Position numbers and translations under genes: made by a program. The notes beneath the pieces were generated by a model. It was not told where the DNA came from. It searched no databases and was given only the letters and a program-made list of their open reading frames with translations. DNA of 64,000 bases from Clostridia bacterium. Its GTDB lineage: Bacteria > Bacillota > Clostridia > UMGS1840. Where the stretch lies: contig JAGAKI010000076.1 in assembly GCA_017625695.1 (NCBI GenBank), forward strand, positions 62,001 through 126,000. Direction: 5' to 3'. Of the stretch, positions 54,601 through 63,693 are shown piece after piece (positions within the stretch are counted from its first letter, which is position 1; each line of letters starts with the position of its first letter).

Positions 54601-55859
54601 AGGTACATTCTGCAGAAATGAGACGTCTTGCTATGGGGTGTGAGGGTGTGAAAAAAACGACAGGACAGCATCCCGGCGGTGTTATGATTGTTCCCAAAGA
54701 AAATGAAGTATTTGAATTTTGTCCCATTGCACATCCCGCGGATGACAGTGAAAGCGATATCATCACTACCCACTTTGCTTATACGTATCTGCATGACTGT
54801 CTGTTAAAGCTTGACTTGTTAGGACACGACGATCCTACCATGATTCGTATGTTAAAAGATTTAACCGGTCTTGACCCTCAGACCATTCCGTTGGAAGATA
54901 AAGCTACAATGTCTTTATTCACAGGAACAGAAGCGTTAGGGGTTACCCCCGACGATATTAACTCTACTGTCGGCACCTTTGGTGTGCCGGAATTTGGAAC
55001 CAAGTTTGTTCGTCAGATGCTGGTGGATACGAAGCCAACTACGTTTTCGGAATTGGTGCGTATTTCAGGACTTTCTCACGGAACAGATGTTTGGCTGAAC
55101 AACGCGCAGGATTTAATTAATTCCGGAACAGCTACCTTAAAAGAAGCCATTTGTACCCGTGACGATATTATGACCTATCTGATTTATAAAAATCTACCGC
55201 CAAAGACTGCATTTACCATTATGGAAAGTGTTCGTAAAGGGAAAGGGTTAAATGACGAATGGGAAGCAATTATGCGAGAGCATGATGTTCCCGAATGGTA
55301 TATTGACAGCTGTAAAAAAATCAAATATATGTTCCCGAAAGCACATGCAGTTGCATATGTTACAATGGCTTTTCGTATTGCATATTATAAAGTTCATCAT
55401 CCGCTGGCGTACTATGCGACTTATTTCTCTGTTCGTGCAGATGACTTTGATGCGGATATCATGGTTGGTGACAGGGTAATTCCGAAAATTAAAGAATACG
55501 AATCCATCGGTGCTGATGCAAATGCGAAAGAAAAAAATATACTGACTATTCTGGAAATGTGTAACGAAATGCAAAAACGCGGTTTTTCGTTTTTACCCGT
55601 GGATTTGTATAAGTCAGATGCCACTAAGTTTCTCATTGAAGAAAATGCATTGCGTATGCCCTTTACCGCAATGAAAGGTCTTGGAGCAACTGCGGCAGAA
55701 ACCATTGTAGCTGCCAGAGAAGAAGAACCGTTTTTCTCAAAAGACGATTTATTAACCCGAACCAAGATTTCTAAAACAATTTTAGAGCAAATGGACCAAA
55801 TGGGTTGCACTGCCGGACTTCCTGACTCATCTCAGGTTGGAATTTTTGACCTTTTGTGA
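51624..55859 (+). CDS. polC: DNA polymerase III PolC-type alpha subunit
   Basis: Replicative polymerase of Firmicutes, 1411 residues. N-terminal domain and OB fold (about 1-300) precede the PHP domain (ELHMHTKMSAVDG), which is interrupted by a DnaQ-like proofreading exonuclease (about 400-560; FVVFDLETTGLAP and the late HRAVNDAEALF). The C-terminal palm has PDIDLNFSG, and a zinc-binding CENPDC...CPNCGRR cluster is present near residue 890. Length and domain order are normal for PolC. Confidence 0.97.
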   Translation: MNLVEIFSQAKAVSENEAILTKGEILDFTVYEEQKKIEVTVLFPEIISKNLIFTIAKSIREAYQLSVIKLYTRYPEALFSDTYYPELLTYISLKMPGVRQFLENSSATYQNQILTIQLSGTGADLLSHNGAGEEMKKLIQEEFSLEIDIIFADGITEPRTDNFLEKRAEYIRETVASEMEETIRDLSEKKKSPIVMGKEIKGEAVPISSLTAESGRVVILGSVFYLEERETRNGFMALNMDVTDGSSSITVKKLFTKEEYSAFSSKVKVGTCVKIRGETMYDKYLRDYVINPYDISLEEKEIRQDNSEEKRIELHMHTKMSAVDGVSDVQTLIDAAAKWGHKAIAITDHGVLQAYPEAYLHVKKKKLDIKLLFGVECYLLDDLADIYHGEDAPLNTEFVVFDLETTGLAPQTERITEIGAVKIKDGKVIDRFSEFVNPKKNLTPEISNLTGITDAMLAGKPDETDVIPRFMEFVGNAVLVAHNASFDMSFLDAACERLGIYQDRKYLDTLDLARRIFPDLKNHKLDTLAKETHVVLEGHHRAVNDAEALFGIFLVLLEKVSEQGISSLSEMNTKLTKNTDTLRPYHGIILVKNKEGLLNLYKLVTNSNLLHFKKRPRMLKSELQQMHNGLIYGSACEAGELYGAIKSGAKQSTIEKIASFYDFLEVQPLGNNEFMLESGQYTQADLIRFNKEIIALGKKLGKPVVATGDVHFLNPEDSAYRKILMYGHGFKDADKQAPLYLRTTQEMLDEFWYLDEETKREIVITNPNLISDMCDDEIVPIPKEKHPPVIPGAEDELRQMTYDRAKQIYGDDLPELVKERMDKELNSIITNGFSVMYIIAQKLVKKSLQDGYLVGSRGSVGSSFVAFLSGITEVNALCAHYICENPDCKYSEFFTNGEYNSGYDMPEKTCPNCGRRLKQDGHDIPFETFLGFNGDKEPDIDLNFSGDYQPIIHKYCEEIFGEGHVFRAGTISTIAEKNAMGYVRKYVEENNLQVHSAEMRRLAMGCEGVKKTTGQHPGGVMIVPKENEVFEFCPIAHPADDSESDIITTHFAYTYLHDCLLKLDLLGHDDPTMIRMLKDLTGLDPQTIPLEDKATMSLFTGTEALGVTPDDINSTVGTFGVPEFGTKFVRQMLVDTKPTTFSELVRISGLSHGTDVWLNNAQDLINSGTATLKEAICTRDDIMTYLIYKNLPPKTAFTIMESVRKGKGLNDEWEAIMREHDVPEWYIDSCKKIKYMFPKAHAVAYVTMAFRIAYYKVHHPLAYYATYFSVRADDFDADIMVGDRVIPKIKEYESIGADANAKEKNILTILEMCNEMQKRGFSFLPVDLYKSDATKFLIEENALRMPFTAMKGLGATAAETIVAAREEEPFFSKDDLLTRTKISKTILEQMDQMGCTAGLPDSSQVGIFDLL

Positions 55860-55867
55860 GGAGTTAT

Positions 55868-56431
55868 ATGCTGAAAAACGCTGTAAAATTATCTCATTTT
55901 TATCTTGAAAATTTCATAAAAGACGGTGCCTTTGCGGTAGATGCCACTTGCGGAAATGGTGGTGATACGCTATTTTTGGCAGAACTTGTGGGAGAAAATG
56001 GTATTGTTTTTGGATTTGATATCCAAAAAGAAGCCATCCAAAACACCAGGCTTCGACTGGAAAACGCAAAACTTTCCGACAGAGTTCAACTTTTTTTAGA
56101 CGGCCATGAAAATATGGAACATTATCTTGATAGTCAATTGGTTGATGCGGTTGTTTTTAATTTAGGCTATCTTCCCAAAGGTGACCATTCCCTTCATACC
56201 AAACCAAAAACTACTATTTCAGCCATTGATACGGCTTTAAAACATTTAAAAAAAGAGGGGATTGTGGCAGTTAGTATCTACCATGGCGGTGACAGCGGAT
56301 TTGAAGAACGTGATGCTGTGTTATCTTTTTTGAAAACCCTTGATAAACACATCTATAATGTAATCATCCATCAGTATACCAACAAGCCGAATAATCCACC
56401 GATTTTAGCCATTATTTGTCACAATGATTAA
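55868..56431 (+). CDS. YtqB-like class I SAM methyltransferase
   Basis: A 187-residue methyltransferase of the rRNA_methylase/YtqB family. The SAM site is DATCGNGGDTLFLAELVG, with GFDIQKEAIQNTRLRL after it and the motif NLGYLPKGDHSL near the middle. Bacillus YtqB and relatives act on tRNA or rRNA uridine/adenosine positions, but the target here is not certain. The ATG at 55868 follows GAGGAG; an earlier GTG overlapping the polC stop is less likely. Confidence 0.88.
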   Translation: MLKNAVKLSHFYLENFIKDGAFAVDATCGNGGDTLFLAELVGENGIVFGFDIQKEAIQNTRLRLENAKLSDRVQLFLDGHENMEHYLDSQLVDAVVFNLGYLPKGDHSLHTKPKTTISAIDTALKHLKKEGIVAVSIYHGGDSGFEERDAVLSFLKTLDKHIYNVIIHQYTNKPNNPPILAIICHND

Positions 56432-56461
56432 CAATTCAGAAAGGGCAGGGGAGATTGCACC

Positions 56462-57220
56462 ATGATAATTGATAGCCATAGCCATTATGATGATACTCGT
56501 TTTGACGGCGACCGTGAAGAACTTCTCTTAGGATTAAAGAATCAGAATATCGAAAAAATTATTAATGTAGGATACAATTTAGAATCCAGCAAAATGGCTG
56601 TAAAACTTGCAAATACTTATGATTTTTGCTATGCCGCAGTTGGATTTCATCCCAGCGATGCCAAAGATTTTACCGAAAACGAAGCCCGTAAACTAATTGA
56701 GCTTACCAAAGACCCCAAAGTAGTATGTTGGGGCGAAATCGGATTGGATTATCATTATGATAATATCAATAAAGAGCAGCAAAAAGCAGTTTTCCTACAT
56801 CAGATGGAAATCGCAAAAGAATTAAAAATACCGGTTGCAATCCATACCAGGGATGCTATGGCTGATACCATAGAAATTGTAAAAAAATGCCAAACTCCGG
56901 GTGTGTTTCATTGTTATTCCGGAAGTTTGGAAATTGCCAAAGAATTGGTAAAACTTGGATATTACATTTCATTTTCCGGAACAGTAACGTATAAGAATGC
57001 AAAAAATGTGAAAGAAGTTGCTAAATGGATTCCGTCAGATAAATATTTAATCGAAACCGATTGTCCATATTTGTCTCCGGAACCTTTACGCGGAACCCGA
57101 AATGATTCATCCAATTTAAAGTATACTGCACAGCATATCGCAGAACTCAGAAATGTTTCTGTAGAACAGGTTGTCAGAGAAACCAATGGAAATACAAAGC
57201 GCTTATTCGGCATCGTATAA
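56462..57220 (+). CDS. tatD: TatD-family metal-dependent DNase
   Basis: A 252-residue TIM-barrel hydrolase. IIDSHSHYDDTRFDGDR gives the first metal site, with VCWGEIGLDYHYD, KIPVAIHTRD, GVFHCYSGS and LIETDCPYLSPEP completing the TatD pattern. It probably acts in DNA repair or turnover. It is the last gene of the aconitase-to-tatD series. Confidence 0.94.
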   Translation: MIIDSHSHYDDTRFDGDREELLLGLKNQNIEKIINVGYNLESSKMAVKLANTYDFCYAAVGFHPSDAKDFTENEARKLIELTKDPKVVCWGEIGLDYHYDNINKEQQKAVFLHQMEIAKELKIPVAIHTRDAMADTIEIVKKCQTPGVFHCYSGSLEIAKELVKLGYYISFSGTVTYKNAKNVKEVAKWIPSDKYLIETDCPYLSPEPLRGTRNDSSNLKYTAQHIAELRNVSVEQVVRETNGNTKRLFGIV

Positions 57221-57543
57221 ATAAATTCTATTTGATTCACACGCACAGAGATTTTTTTAAAAGTTTATAAAAAATTGTAAATCAACAAATAACAAACCAA
57301 GAAACAGAAGAAACTTTAATTATAAAATAGTTATCATATATTGTAAAAAAACTATTGGTAAGCTATAACATGGATAGAATGGATGGATTGGATAGTTTAA
57401 AAGCAGAATGTTCAGAAATAAACTGATAATAAATTCAATAAAAACACTGCCCCTTTTTAAACAAAATTTTTATTTTGTTGAGTAAAATATGTTTCGTTTT
57501 GCATTATGATAATGATTGAAATTCAGTCCCCTTACCATAAAAT
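57221..57543. other. AT-rich intergenic region without a recognised gene
   Basis: Between tatD and the terminator. Only an 18-codon frame (57370-57426) and a weak AT-rich hairpin (about 57460-57480) are visible. Neither has convincing support, so no feature is claimed. Confidence 0.4.
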
Positions 57544-57588
57544 AAAAAACGCTACCTAAGCAAATAAAAAGCTTAGGTAGCGTTTTTT
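57544..57588. terminator. Bidirectional terminator after the large repeat protein
   Basis: A perfect 18-bp stem (57544-57561 with 57571-57588) around a nine-base loop, with A- and T-runs forming its ends. The stop codon of the minus-strand gene lies six bases to its right. Confidence 0.9.
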
Positions 57589-57593
57589 TACGT

Positions 57594-60500
57594 TTAGTTG
57601 TCGCCTTTTACATCTACAATTAAAACTAATCTGGTTTCACCATCGTAATTGTAAATATAAATAAAATCATCGTTATCTAATTGATCAGCAGAACGATAAT
57701 CATATGTATTTTTATCCGTTTCCGCATCTAAGATAGTTGTCACAGTTACTTTGTCTCTTCTCACGTTAATCTGATATGCAACAGTATTCAACATAACGTA
57801 ATAATCGTCAATTCTGTCTTCGTCATAAGCTTCAGTATAATTTCTTTCACCGTTTACAAATGTATCAGCATAATTATTTGCATCTACTAAGCGGACTGTG
57901 CTTACGCTAACGGCATATCCCTTCCCTGCTGTTGCGAAACCTGCAAGTTTACATTCTGCTGCTTGCGTTGACATCATAGTTTCTGCGATCGCTTTTGCTT
58001 CAGCTTCTGAAGTCGGTTCAGAATAGTTTTCGGTTGATAAAAATGTATGATTTGCATCGCTTTCTAAATATGCTGTTTCATAAGTACCGTTAATTGCATT
58101 GTCCAATACAACATATCCTTCTTCTGTTTTCTTTGCCAATACCAGCGCATCTGTGATTTCGTCAATCCGGTTAATGGTATAAAGTGCTGCGTCGCCGTTA
58201 TCAAGATTTTTAGCAGCTTCACTTGCATTATCTGCAACACTAAATGAAACTTCTTCTCCGTTAACATAACCCCAATATTTAATTTTTTCCGGGTTATCAG
58301 TAGTAGGAACAACCGCCCGTTTGGTAATGATAATAGGATAGGAATCTGGATTAATGATAGAGGATGTGGTATTGTAAGTAAAAGAAAACAGCAACTCGTT
58401 GGAGGAATCAATAACACCGACGCCTTTGTAGTTTTCTCCGTCAATCAAATCCATTTTTGTGACCAGAGCAGTATTTTCTTTGGAAACATCAGCAGCTTTT
58501 CCGGCAGAAGTACCGGTCAATACAGTTGCATCCGTAATTTTATAATTACCGAAAGCATTATTTCTGTAGGTGGAATCGAAAGATACAAATTGTGTATTTT
58601 CCAATACATTACCCATATGAATTCCGCTTAAGGTATCAACCCGTCTGATTTCATTTTTATCGTTTATCCGATATGCGATCAATTCCCCTCTTGGAAATTC
58701 TTCTGCAAGTGCAACAGCACTGTCAAATGTAATCCGTTCTCCGTTAACCACAGAAGATAGCAGATGCGATTCCTGTTTGCCGTCTTGGTTTAAAATTTGT
58801 AATGTACAGATTGGTTCAAATGTTTCGCTATAATACACTTCTGTAATTACGCCATAGGATATGTCAGATAATACTTCTTGTGTGTCTTCAATCGGTACTT
58901 CGTATAAAATAACCGCCAGAGCATTTTTATTCATATCATACAAAATACCGTAATTGTAGTTTTGTTCATTTTCAAGTATTTCAAAATCAGAAAGAACGAC
59001 ATTATTCTCTGTAACGTCTCCCTGTGCACCGTCTGTTACAAAGAAAATGGTATCTTCGGTAATAAAGTAGCTGCCCAATTTGGCGTTATTACGTCTATAC
59101 TCACCGCTGACAGTTCCGATTCTCTCACCGTTTTTCAGCGTATTAGAGGTACCGCCACCCTGCACATCATAAGCACAGATTTCATTATTTTCATTTAAAT
59201 AATAAGTAAGAATGGAACCAACCGGGAATGAGCTTTCAAAAATGGTTATATTTGGATAATTAGTTGTGACACCATTAACCTTTTTCGCAAGATTGTAAAC
59301 CTCTACATTCCCCTCTTGTGTCATCAGTTTCAACTGATAATCAATATCAAACTCTTCCCAGATACCGACGTCTAAAATAACTCCGATATTTGCATCAAAA
59401 GCAAATTGGTATTTCACAATTACATCGTCACAGGCCACAAATTCGATACTGTCACCCACTGCAACATCGGAATACTCTTCGGTTAACATCCGATAATCAG
59501 TACCTCCAATCGTGTATCGGGTACAGCCGGAAGAACTATTGATATTGGTTACTTCTCCTACTATAGTTTTCGTATTTTCTACTGTAATGTCGTAGAAAGT
59601 ATATCCACTGTCATAGGATTCTTTTACACGAACCAATTGTCCTTCTTTCATCTCTTCAATGCTGAGGTTGGATTCAAATAATGTGTAACTGTCTTCCTCA
59701 TCCAAATAAAGAGCAGAGCGTGTAAATGTTCTCATTGCATCAAAATCTGCAAACACACGATAATTAGCCCGGTTGATGCTTCCGATTAAAAACGCTTCCT
59801 CGTAATCGATATAAACTGTGTCATATAAACCGTCTATATCGGTATCTACATAACGATATTCAGTGATACAGTCATGATAACCAGGAACAATATCGTAAAC
59901 AGATGCAACTTCATAATTTTTATATACAGAGACTTCATCTGCTAACGGCAATCGGGATGTGTTAGTTGCTGTTTCGGATGCATAATACTCTGCTTCATTA
60001 TTTCCGTTATCAGTGGTTACCAGATCAATAGGTTTTATGGAAATGGTTTGATTGTATTCTTCAATTGGTGCTGCCCACCATAAATAATACGTACCGTCAT
60101 CTAAAATATTCAGCATCACACGACAATATAATCCCTGCACTTCATAGAGGTTATTATTCCGTGTAGAAACTGTAATGGTGTCTCCGATAACAAAATCTTC
60201 TATCGTGTAACCGGCATCTTCTGCACCTTCAAATAATAATACATGATCCAAAATTTCAAATGATACATCGGTTTCATTATTATGTAAGGGTGCATAGGCA
60301 ATTTTACCATCAAACTGTACAAATTTATAATGGTCAACATTAGAAACGATGAGTTCGTTACCACTGTATGTTTCATTGACGCTACCTTCCGGAGATAATG
60401 TTTCTAAAGAGTCTAACATAATCGCTTTGAAACGGTATTCCTGCAGAGCCGGATTTGTTAAACGAATCTCAGCGGTGTATGGTCTGCAATAATGATCTGC

Positions 60501-60797
60501 AAACGGATTTTCTATTGTAATCGGGAAATAAAACACATCGACTAACAGATTGTTTTCTCCATCATACACAGGAATGTAACATTCTGTAGAAAGGGTGCCC
60601 ATCCCTCCGGCTTCACCATAAAAATTGATTGAAACTTTTGCCAAATCTTGTGACATAAATGTTACATTTGAAATGGAGTAACTAAAATCCTGTTCTGTAA
60701 TTCCTTTTTCAACGATTTCTTCTGATGCAAAAGCCACGGTTGTCAGCAGCATGATAAATGCTAAGAACAATGCGAGAGTTTGTTTCATTTTTTTCAT
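57594..60797 (-). CDS. Large secreted protein with three degenerate repeats, unknown function
   Basis: A 1067-residue exported protein. The start at 60797 (MKKMKQTLALFLAFIMLLTT) gives a standard signal peptide with cleavage near AFA, and AAGGAAGG precedes it; the frame extends 64 codons upstream into the leader RNA but lacks sense. The rest is beta-rich and acidic. Three diverged units of about 175 residues share a VNG...F...GxxxxYxxNxxxEI pattern (near plus-strand 59165-59395, 58630-58860 and 58110-58330). No catalytic motif or SLH or LPXTG anchor was recognised. It could be a cell-envelope or extracellular structural protein. Its leader has strong RNA structure. Confidence 0.8.
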   Translation of the reverse strand: MKKMKQTLALFLAFIMLLTTVAFASEEIVEKGITEQDFSYSISNVTFMSQDLAKVSINFYGEAGGMGTLSTECYIPVYDGENNLLVDVFYFPITIENPFADHYCRPYTAEIRLTNPALQEYRFKAIMLDSLETLSPEGSVNETYSGNELIVSNVDHYKFVQFDGKIAYAPLHNNETDVSFEILDHVLLFEGAEDAGYTIEDFVIGDTITVSTRNNNLYEVQGLYCRVMLNILDDGTYYLWWAAPIEEYNQTISIKPIDLVTTDNGNNEAEYYASETATNTSRLPLADEVSVYKNYEVASVYDIVPGYHDCITEYRYVDTDIDGLYDTVYIDYEEAFLIGSINRANYRVFADFDAMRTFTRSALYLDEEDSYTLFESNLSIEEMKEGQLVRVKESYDSGYTFYDITVENTKTIVGEVTNINSSSGCTRYTIGGTDYRMLTEEYSDVAVGDSIEFVACDDVIVKYQFAFDANIGVILDVGIWEEFDIDYQLKLMTQEGNVEVYNLAKKVNGVTTNYPNITIFESSFPVGSILTYYLNENNEICAYDVQGGGTSNTLKNGERIGTVSGEYRRNNAKLGSYFITEDTIFFVTDGAQGDVTENNVVLSDFEILENEQNYNYGILYDMNKNALAVILYEVPIEDTQEVLSDISYGVITEVYYSETFEPICTLQILNQDGKQESHLLSSVVNGERITFDSAVALAEEFPRGELIAYRINDKNEIRRVDTLSGIHMGNVLENTQFVSFDSTYRNNAFGNYKITDATVLTGTSAGKAADVSKENTALVTKMDLIDGENYKGVGVIDSSNELLFSFTYNTTSSIINPDSYPIIITKRAVVPTTDNPEKIKYWGYVNGEEVSFSVADNASEAAKNLDNGDAALYTINRIDEITDALVLAKKTEEGYVVLDNAINGTYETAYLESDANHTFLSTENYSEPTSEAEAKAIAETMMSTQAAECKLAGFATAGKGYAVSVSTVRLVDANNYADTFVNGERNYTEAYDEDRIDDYYVMLNTVAYQINVRRDKVTVTTILDAETDKNTYDYRSADQLDNDDFIYIYNYDGETRLVLIVDVKGDN

Positions 60798-60824
60798 TAG
60801 AAACCTTCCTTTCTTTTTTTGAAA

Positions 60825-61000
60825 ATAAAAAAGTGTGCGAACAATCAAAAGCCCGCACACCGAAAAATGCACTGCTCCGATTGCTGGCACACAATTTTCA
60901 TTTCCTAAGATTGGGTATATGAAAAACAGAGTGTACATTTTTACCAAAACAGTAAAAGAGTATACACCTAATCTTAGAGAAATATTCAATTGTGTGCCAA
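60825..61000 (-). promoter_or_regulatory. Structured leader RNA upstream of the repeat protein
   Basis: The predicted transcript starts near 60998. A closing helix joins 60989-61000 to 60885-60896 (TGGCACACAATT pairing), with a second helix of 60970-60977 with 60905-60912 inside it. A terminator hairpin follows (60833-60839 with 60854-60860, then a U-run at 60825-60832). The GGCACAC/GTGTGC pieces occur four times, so alternate pairings that turn the terminator on or off are possible. It does not match any riboswitch consensus I know. Confidence 0.65.
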
Positions 61001-61004
61001 GTTC

Positions 61005-61033
61005 AGTATAACATACTTCTTTTTAATATGCAA
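61005..61033 (-). promoter_or_regulatory. Sigma-A promoter of the structured leader
   Basis: On the minus strand TTGCAT (61028-61033) and TATACT (61005-61010) are 17 bases apart. The predicted start falls exactly at the 5' end of the closing helix of the leader RNA. Confidence 0.75.
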
Positions 61034-61055
61034 GAGAATTTTAAAAATTTGTTAT

Positions 61056-61863
61056 TTATTTTTCATAAGAGATAATTCTGTCATTTCCGGCACCATAAGC
61101 ATAGGAATATATCACGCCGTCAGTTAAGTCAATGATATAAAATGTGACTGATGTATCTTTTGCAGTATTCGCCACTTTTTTAATTTCTTTCGCAACATAG
61201 TCACCATTATTGGGATATGCGGTTGCTTTCGCACCGTAAAACGCTGTGTTTGGTGTAGATACTCGAACAATGTCGGTAGTAATTCTCTGCCCTGTGATAT
61301 CGGTATAAGCCAAAGTTCCGTAACAATCATTATGTAAATGGCCATGAATATTTCCGATAATTTTTGCCTGGTTTTTTCCGGCATAATGATAAGTAATTGT
61401 CTTTTTAGTTATGGTATCATTATGAATGGTTTTCCATGAATCATTTACTTTTATCGTATACGATTCTCCTGCTTCATAGGCATTTAAGATACCAATCACA
61501 TCTTTTGTAACATCATAATCGGTCCACTGTGCAGAACGATAATAAAAATCAAGCGGAATATGGGATAAAATGAGAATTTTCCAATCCGCTGCATCTTCTT
61601 TTTGAGATAGATCAAGAGATTTCATCAAAAATTCTCTTTATTCATAAGAGACGCCATAGCTACCCGTTCCGCTTAAATAATCGCAGGTATTTAAAGCAAT
61701 TACACGAACCTTCTGAAATGGAAAATCTGTATATCCATAGGAACGTTTCGGATTCAATCCGCTGACCTCGAAATTGTTGTAATGCCCGATGGCAGACCAT
61801 TGCCGTATAATATCACTAAAATATAAAGGAAAAGTTTTCTTATCATTCAGATAAAAATCCTTT
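61056..61863 (-). pseudogene. Decayed calcineurin-like metallophosphoesterase
   Basis: The frame reads continuously from about 61863 to 61056 except for a TAA at 61638-61640, where family sequence expects an amino acid; TAA differs by one base from CAA (Gln). GHYNNFEV and RVIALNTCDYL upstream of the stop, and LILSHIPLDF and GNIHGHLHNDCYG after it, are parts of one metallophosphoesterase. The N-terminal metal-binding half (DXH, GDXXD and GNHE) is missing: coding sense starts abruptly right at the stop codon of the DUF896 gene, suggesting a deletion. A 190-residue frame after the stop (61056-61628) cannot form the full active site. Confidence 0.85.
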
Positions 61864-61870
61864 CAGTAAA

Positions 61871-62065
61871 CTACTGCTTTTTTCCAACCTTAACTTTGTT
61901 TCCGTGTTCATCCAGAATATAGGTCTGATCTAAAGTTTGTTTTAAATTTCCGCGAAATGCAGCAATATATTCATCACGGAGTTTCTTTTGCTCCAGCTTT
62001 TCCTCGTCAGTTAAACCTACCTCACGGGATTTTTTTGCTAGTTCATTAATTCTTTGAATATTCAT
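61871..62065 (-). CDS. DUF896 protein (YnzC-like)
   Basis: A 64-residue cytoplasmic helical protein. MNIQRINELAKKSREVGLTD and EEKLEQKKLRDEYIAAFR are the DUF896 hallmark. The start at 62065 gives the canonical N-terminus; an in-frame ATG at 62089 overlaps the previous gene and adds unrelated residues. Function is unknown, although YnzC belongs to a LexA-controlled operon in Bacillus. Confidence 0.88.
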   Translation of the reverse strand: MNIQRINELAKKSREVGLTDEEKLEQKKLRDEYIAAFRGNLKQTLDQTYILDEHGNKVKVGKKQ

Positions 62066-62075
62066 ACTAAAAAAA

Positions 62076-62285
62076 CTACTCCTCTTCAATATAGGTAAAA
62101 CGTTTCACTTCCCTACCCTCGTGGATGACAGTTTCATTCCACATAGATAATGGACGGACCCACACGCCAAACTCTCCGTATAATGCACGGTAAACTACCA
62201 TATCTTCCAGGGTTTCACTATGTTTTGCAATGTATAATGCTTCGTACTCATTTCCTTTAAAATGTCTGTATTTTCCAAGTTTCAT
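62076..62285 (-). CDS. DUF1653 protein
   Basis: A 69-residue protein matching DUF1653: GKYRHFKGNEYEALYIAKHS, VVYRALYGEFGVWVRPLSM and the final KRFTYIEEE. Function is unknown; this family often occurs as a single small domain. It lies 13 bp after the FAD dehydrogenase and upstream of the DUF896 gene, in the same direction. Confidence 0.88.
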   Translation of the reverse strand: MKLGKYRHFKGNEYEALYIAKHSETLEDMVVYRALYGEFGVWVRPLSMWNETVIHEGREVKRFTYIEEE

Positions 62286-62298
62286 ATTTTTTCCTCTG

Positions 62299-63693
62299 TT
62301 AACACATAATTTTTCCGGGATTTAAAATGTTTTTCTCGTCAAACACTTTTTTAATACCACGCATTAAAGCAATAGGAGTTTCGCCGTATAAATCTTTTAA
62401 ATATTCTTTTTTCGCATAGCCAATGCCGTGTTCACCTGACACAAGACCGCCAAGTTCTTTCGCTTTGTCATACATACGGGCAAAACATTTTTCTAAAGTT
62501 TCTTCCCATTTTGTTTGTGAAAGTGTATCACGGCAAATATAGATATGAAGATTTCCATCACCGGCATGACCAAAACTGGGAATACGAACATTCATTTCTT
62601 TGCTTAAAGCATGGGTGAACTTTATAAATTCATCAATCTGATTCACAGGAACAACTACATCACATTCATCCATTTCAGTAGTAGATGCTTTAATTGCTTC
62701 TAAAAATGCACCTCTGGCAGACCATACGGATTTTTTTCGTTCTTCCGTGTCAACGATGTAGGCGTCAATCGCACCGATAGATAAACACAATTCTGCAACA
62801 ATTTTCATATCTTCTTCTACCTGAAAACGGGTATTGCCGTCAAAGGTCAAAAGGATATAAGCATCGTTTTTTGTATCAGGAAATTTTTTTCCAAGATAAC
62901 TTTCTGAAAACAGAATGGTATCTCTTGACATGTATTCTACCGCAGTCGGAATCACTTTGGATCGCATGATCTGCGGAACAGATTCAATCGCACTTTTCAT
63001 ATCCGGAAATGGTACTAAAAGGCTGACAGAAACCTTGGGAAGCGGAACTAACTTTAATACTGCTTCTGTAATAATACAAAGCGTTCCTTCCGATCCAATC
63101 ACCAAATCTTTTAAGCTGTAACCGGAACTGTTTTTCGCAACTTTTCCACCTAAGGTTAGAATCTCTCCGTTTGGCATAACAACTGTTAAAGCTCTGACAT
63201 AATCTCTGGTAACGCCATATTTCACCGCTCTCATACCACCGGCATTGGTAGAAATGTTTCCGCCGATAGTAGCAGATTTTTCACCGGGATCCGGTGGATA
63301 GAGAAAGTCATTCTGTTCCGCAAACGCAGCAAGTTCCATCAACAACACACCGGGCTGAACAGTAACTGTCAAATTATCTTTATCAAGTTCTAAAATCTGA
63401 TTCATTCCTGTAGTTTCCATAAGAATTCCACCTTCAACGGCAACTGCAGAACCCACAAGTCCGGTTCCGCTGCCTCGTACCGTCACAGGAATTACTCTTT
63501 CCCAAGCAAGTTTCATAATACTGGAAATTTCTTCGGTGGTATGCACTCGCACCAGAACGTCCGGCATTTTTTCAATTCCGCCCAATTCATCATGAGCATA
63601 GTCAGCACTGATGGCATCACCGTATAATACGTGTTCAACGCCAACAATATCACGCAATACTTTGATATCTTCTTTGGTAATCTGGTTATACAT
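62299..63693 (-). CDS. FAD-linked oxidase (GlcD/LctD-type, lactate dehydrogenase)
   Basis: A 464-residue flavoenzyme. The FAD_binding_4 domain (about 35-215; [48 protein letters not shown]) and the FAD-oxidase C-terminal domain (late [10 protein letters not shown] and [12 protein letters not shown]) are clear. The start at 63693 follows AAGGAGG. It directly follows etfA, whose stop overlaps its start by 8 bp. This is the arrangement of the EtfB-EtfA-LctD lactate dehydrogenases that couple lactate oxidation to NAD+ with a low-potential donor. Glycolate is an alternative substrate. Confidence 0.9.
   Translation of the reverse strand: MYNQITKEDIKVLRDIVGVEHVLYGDAISADYAHDELGGIEKMPDVLVRVHTTEEISSIMKLAWERVIPVTVRGSGTGLVGSAVAVEGGILMETTGMNQILELDKDNLTVTVQPGVLLMELAAFAEQNDFLYPPDPGEKSATIGGNISTNAGGMRAVKYGVTRDYVRALTVVMPNGEILTLGGKVAKNSSGYSLKDLVIGSEGTLCIITEAVLKLVPLPKVSVSLLVPFPDMKSAIESVPQIMRSKVIPTAVEYMSRDTILFSESYLGKKFPDTKNDAYILLTFDGNTRFQVEEDMKIVAELCLSIGAIDAYIVDTEERKKSVWSARGAFLEAIKASTTEMDECDVVVPVNQIDEFIKFTHALSKEMNVRIPSFGHAGDGNLHIYICRDTLSQTKWEETLEKCFARMYDKAKELGGLVSGEHGIGYAKKEYLKDLYGETPIALMRGIKKVFDEKNILNPGKIMC

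Noticed and set aside
55421-55810. Antisense 129-codon frame within polC
   Set aside because: It is a reverse-frame shadow of a well-supported gene.
57370-57426. Possible 18-codon peptide gene with a TATAAC box before it
   Set aside because: The predicted start would be almost leaderless with no ribosome binding site; AT-rich chance is more likely.
60798-60989. Upstream extension of the secreted repeat protein by 64 codons
   Set aside because: It is the structured leader and terminator region; the inner ATG starts a proper signal peptide after a good ribosome binding site.
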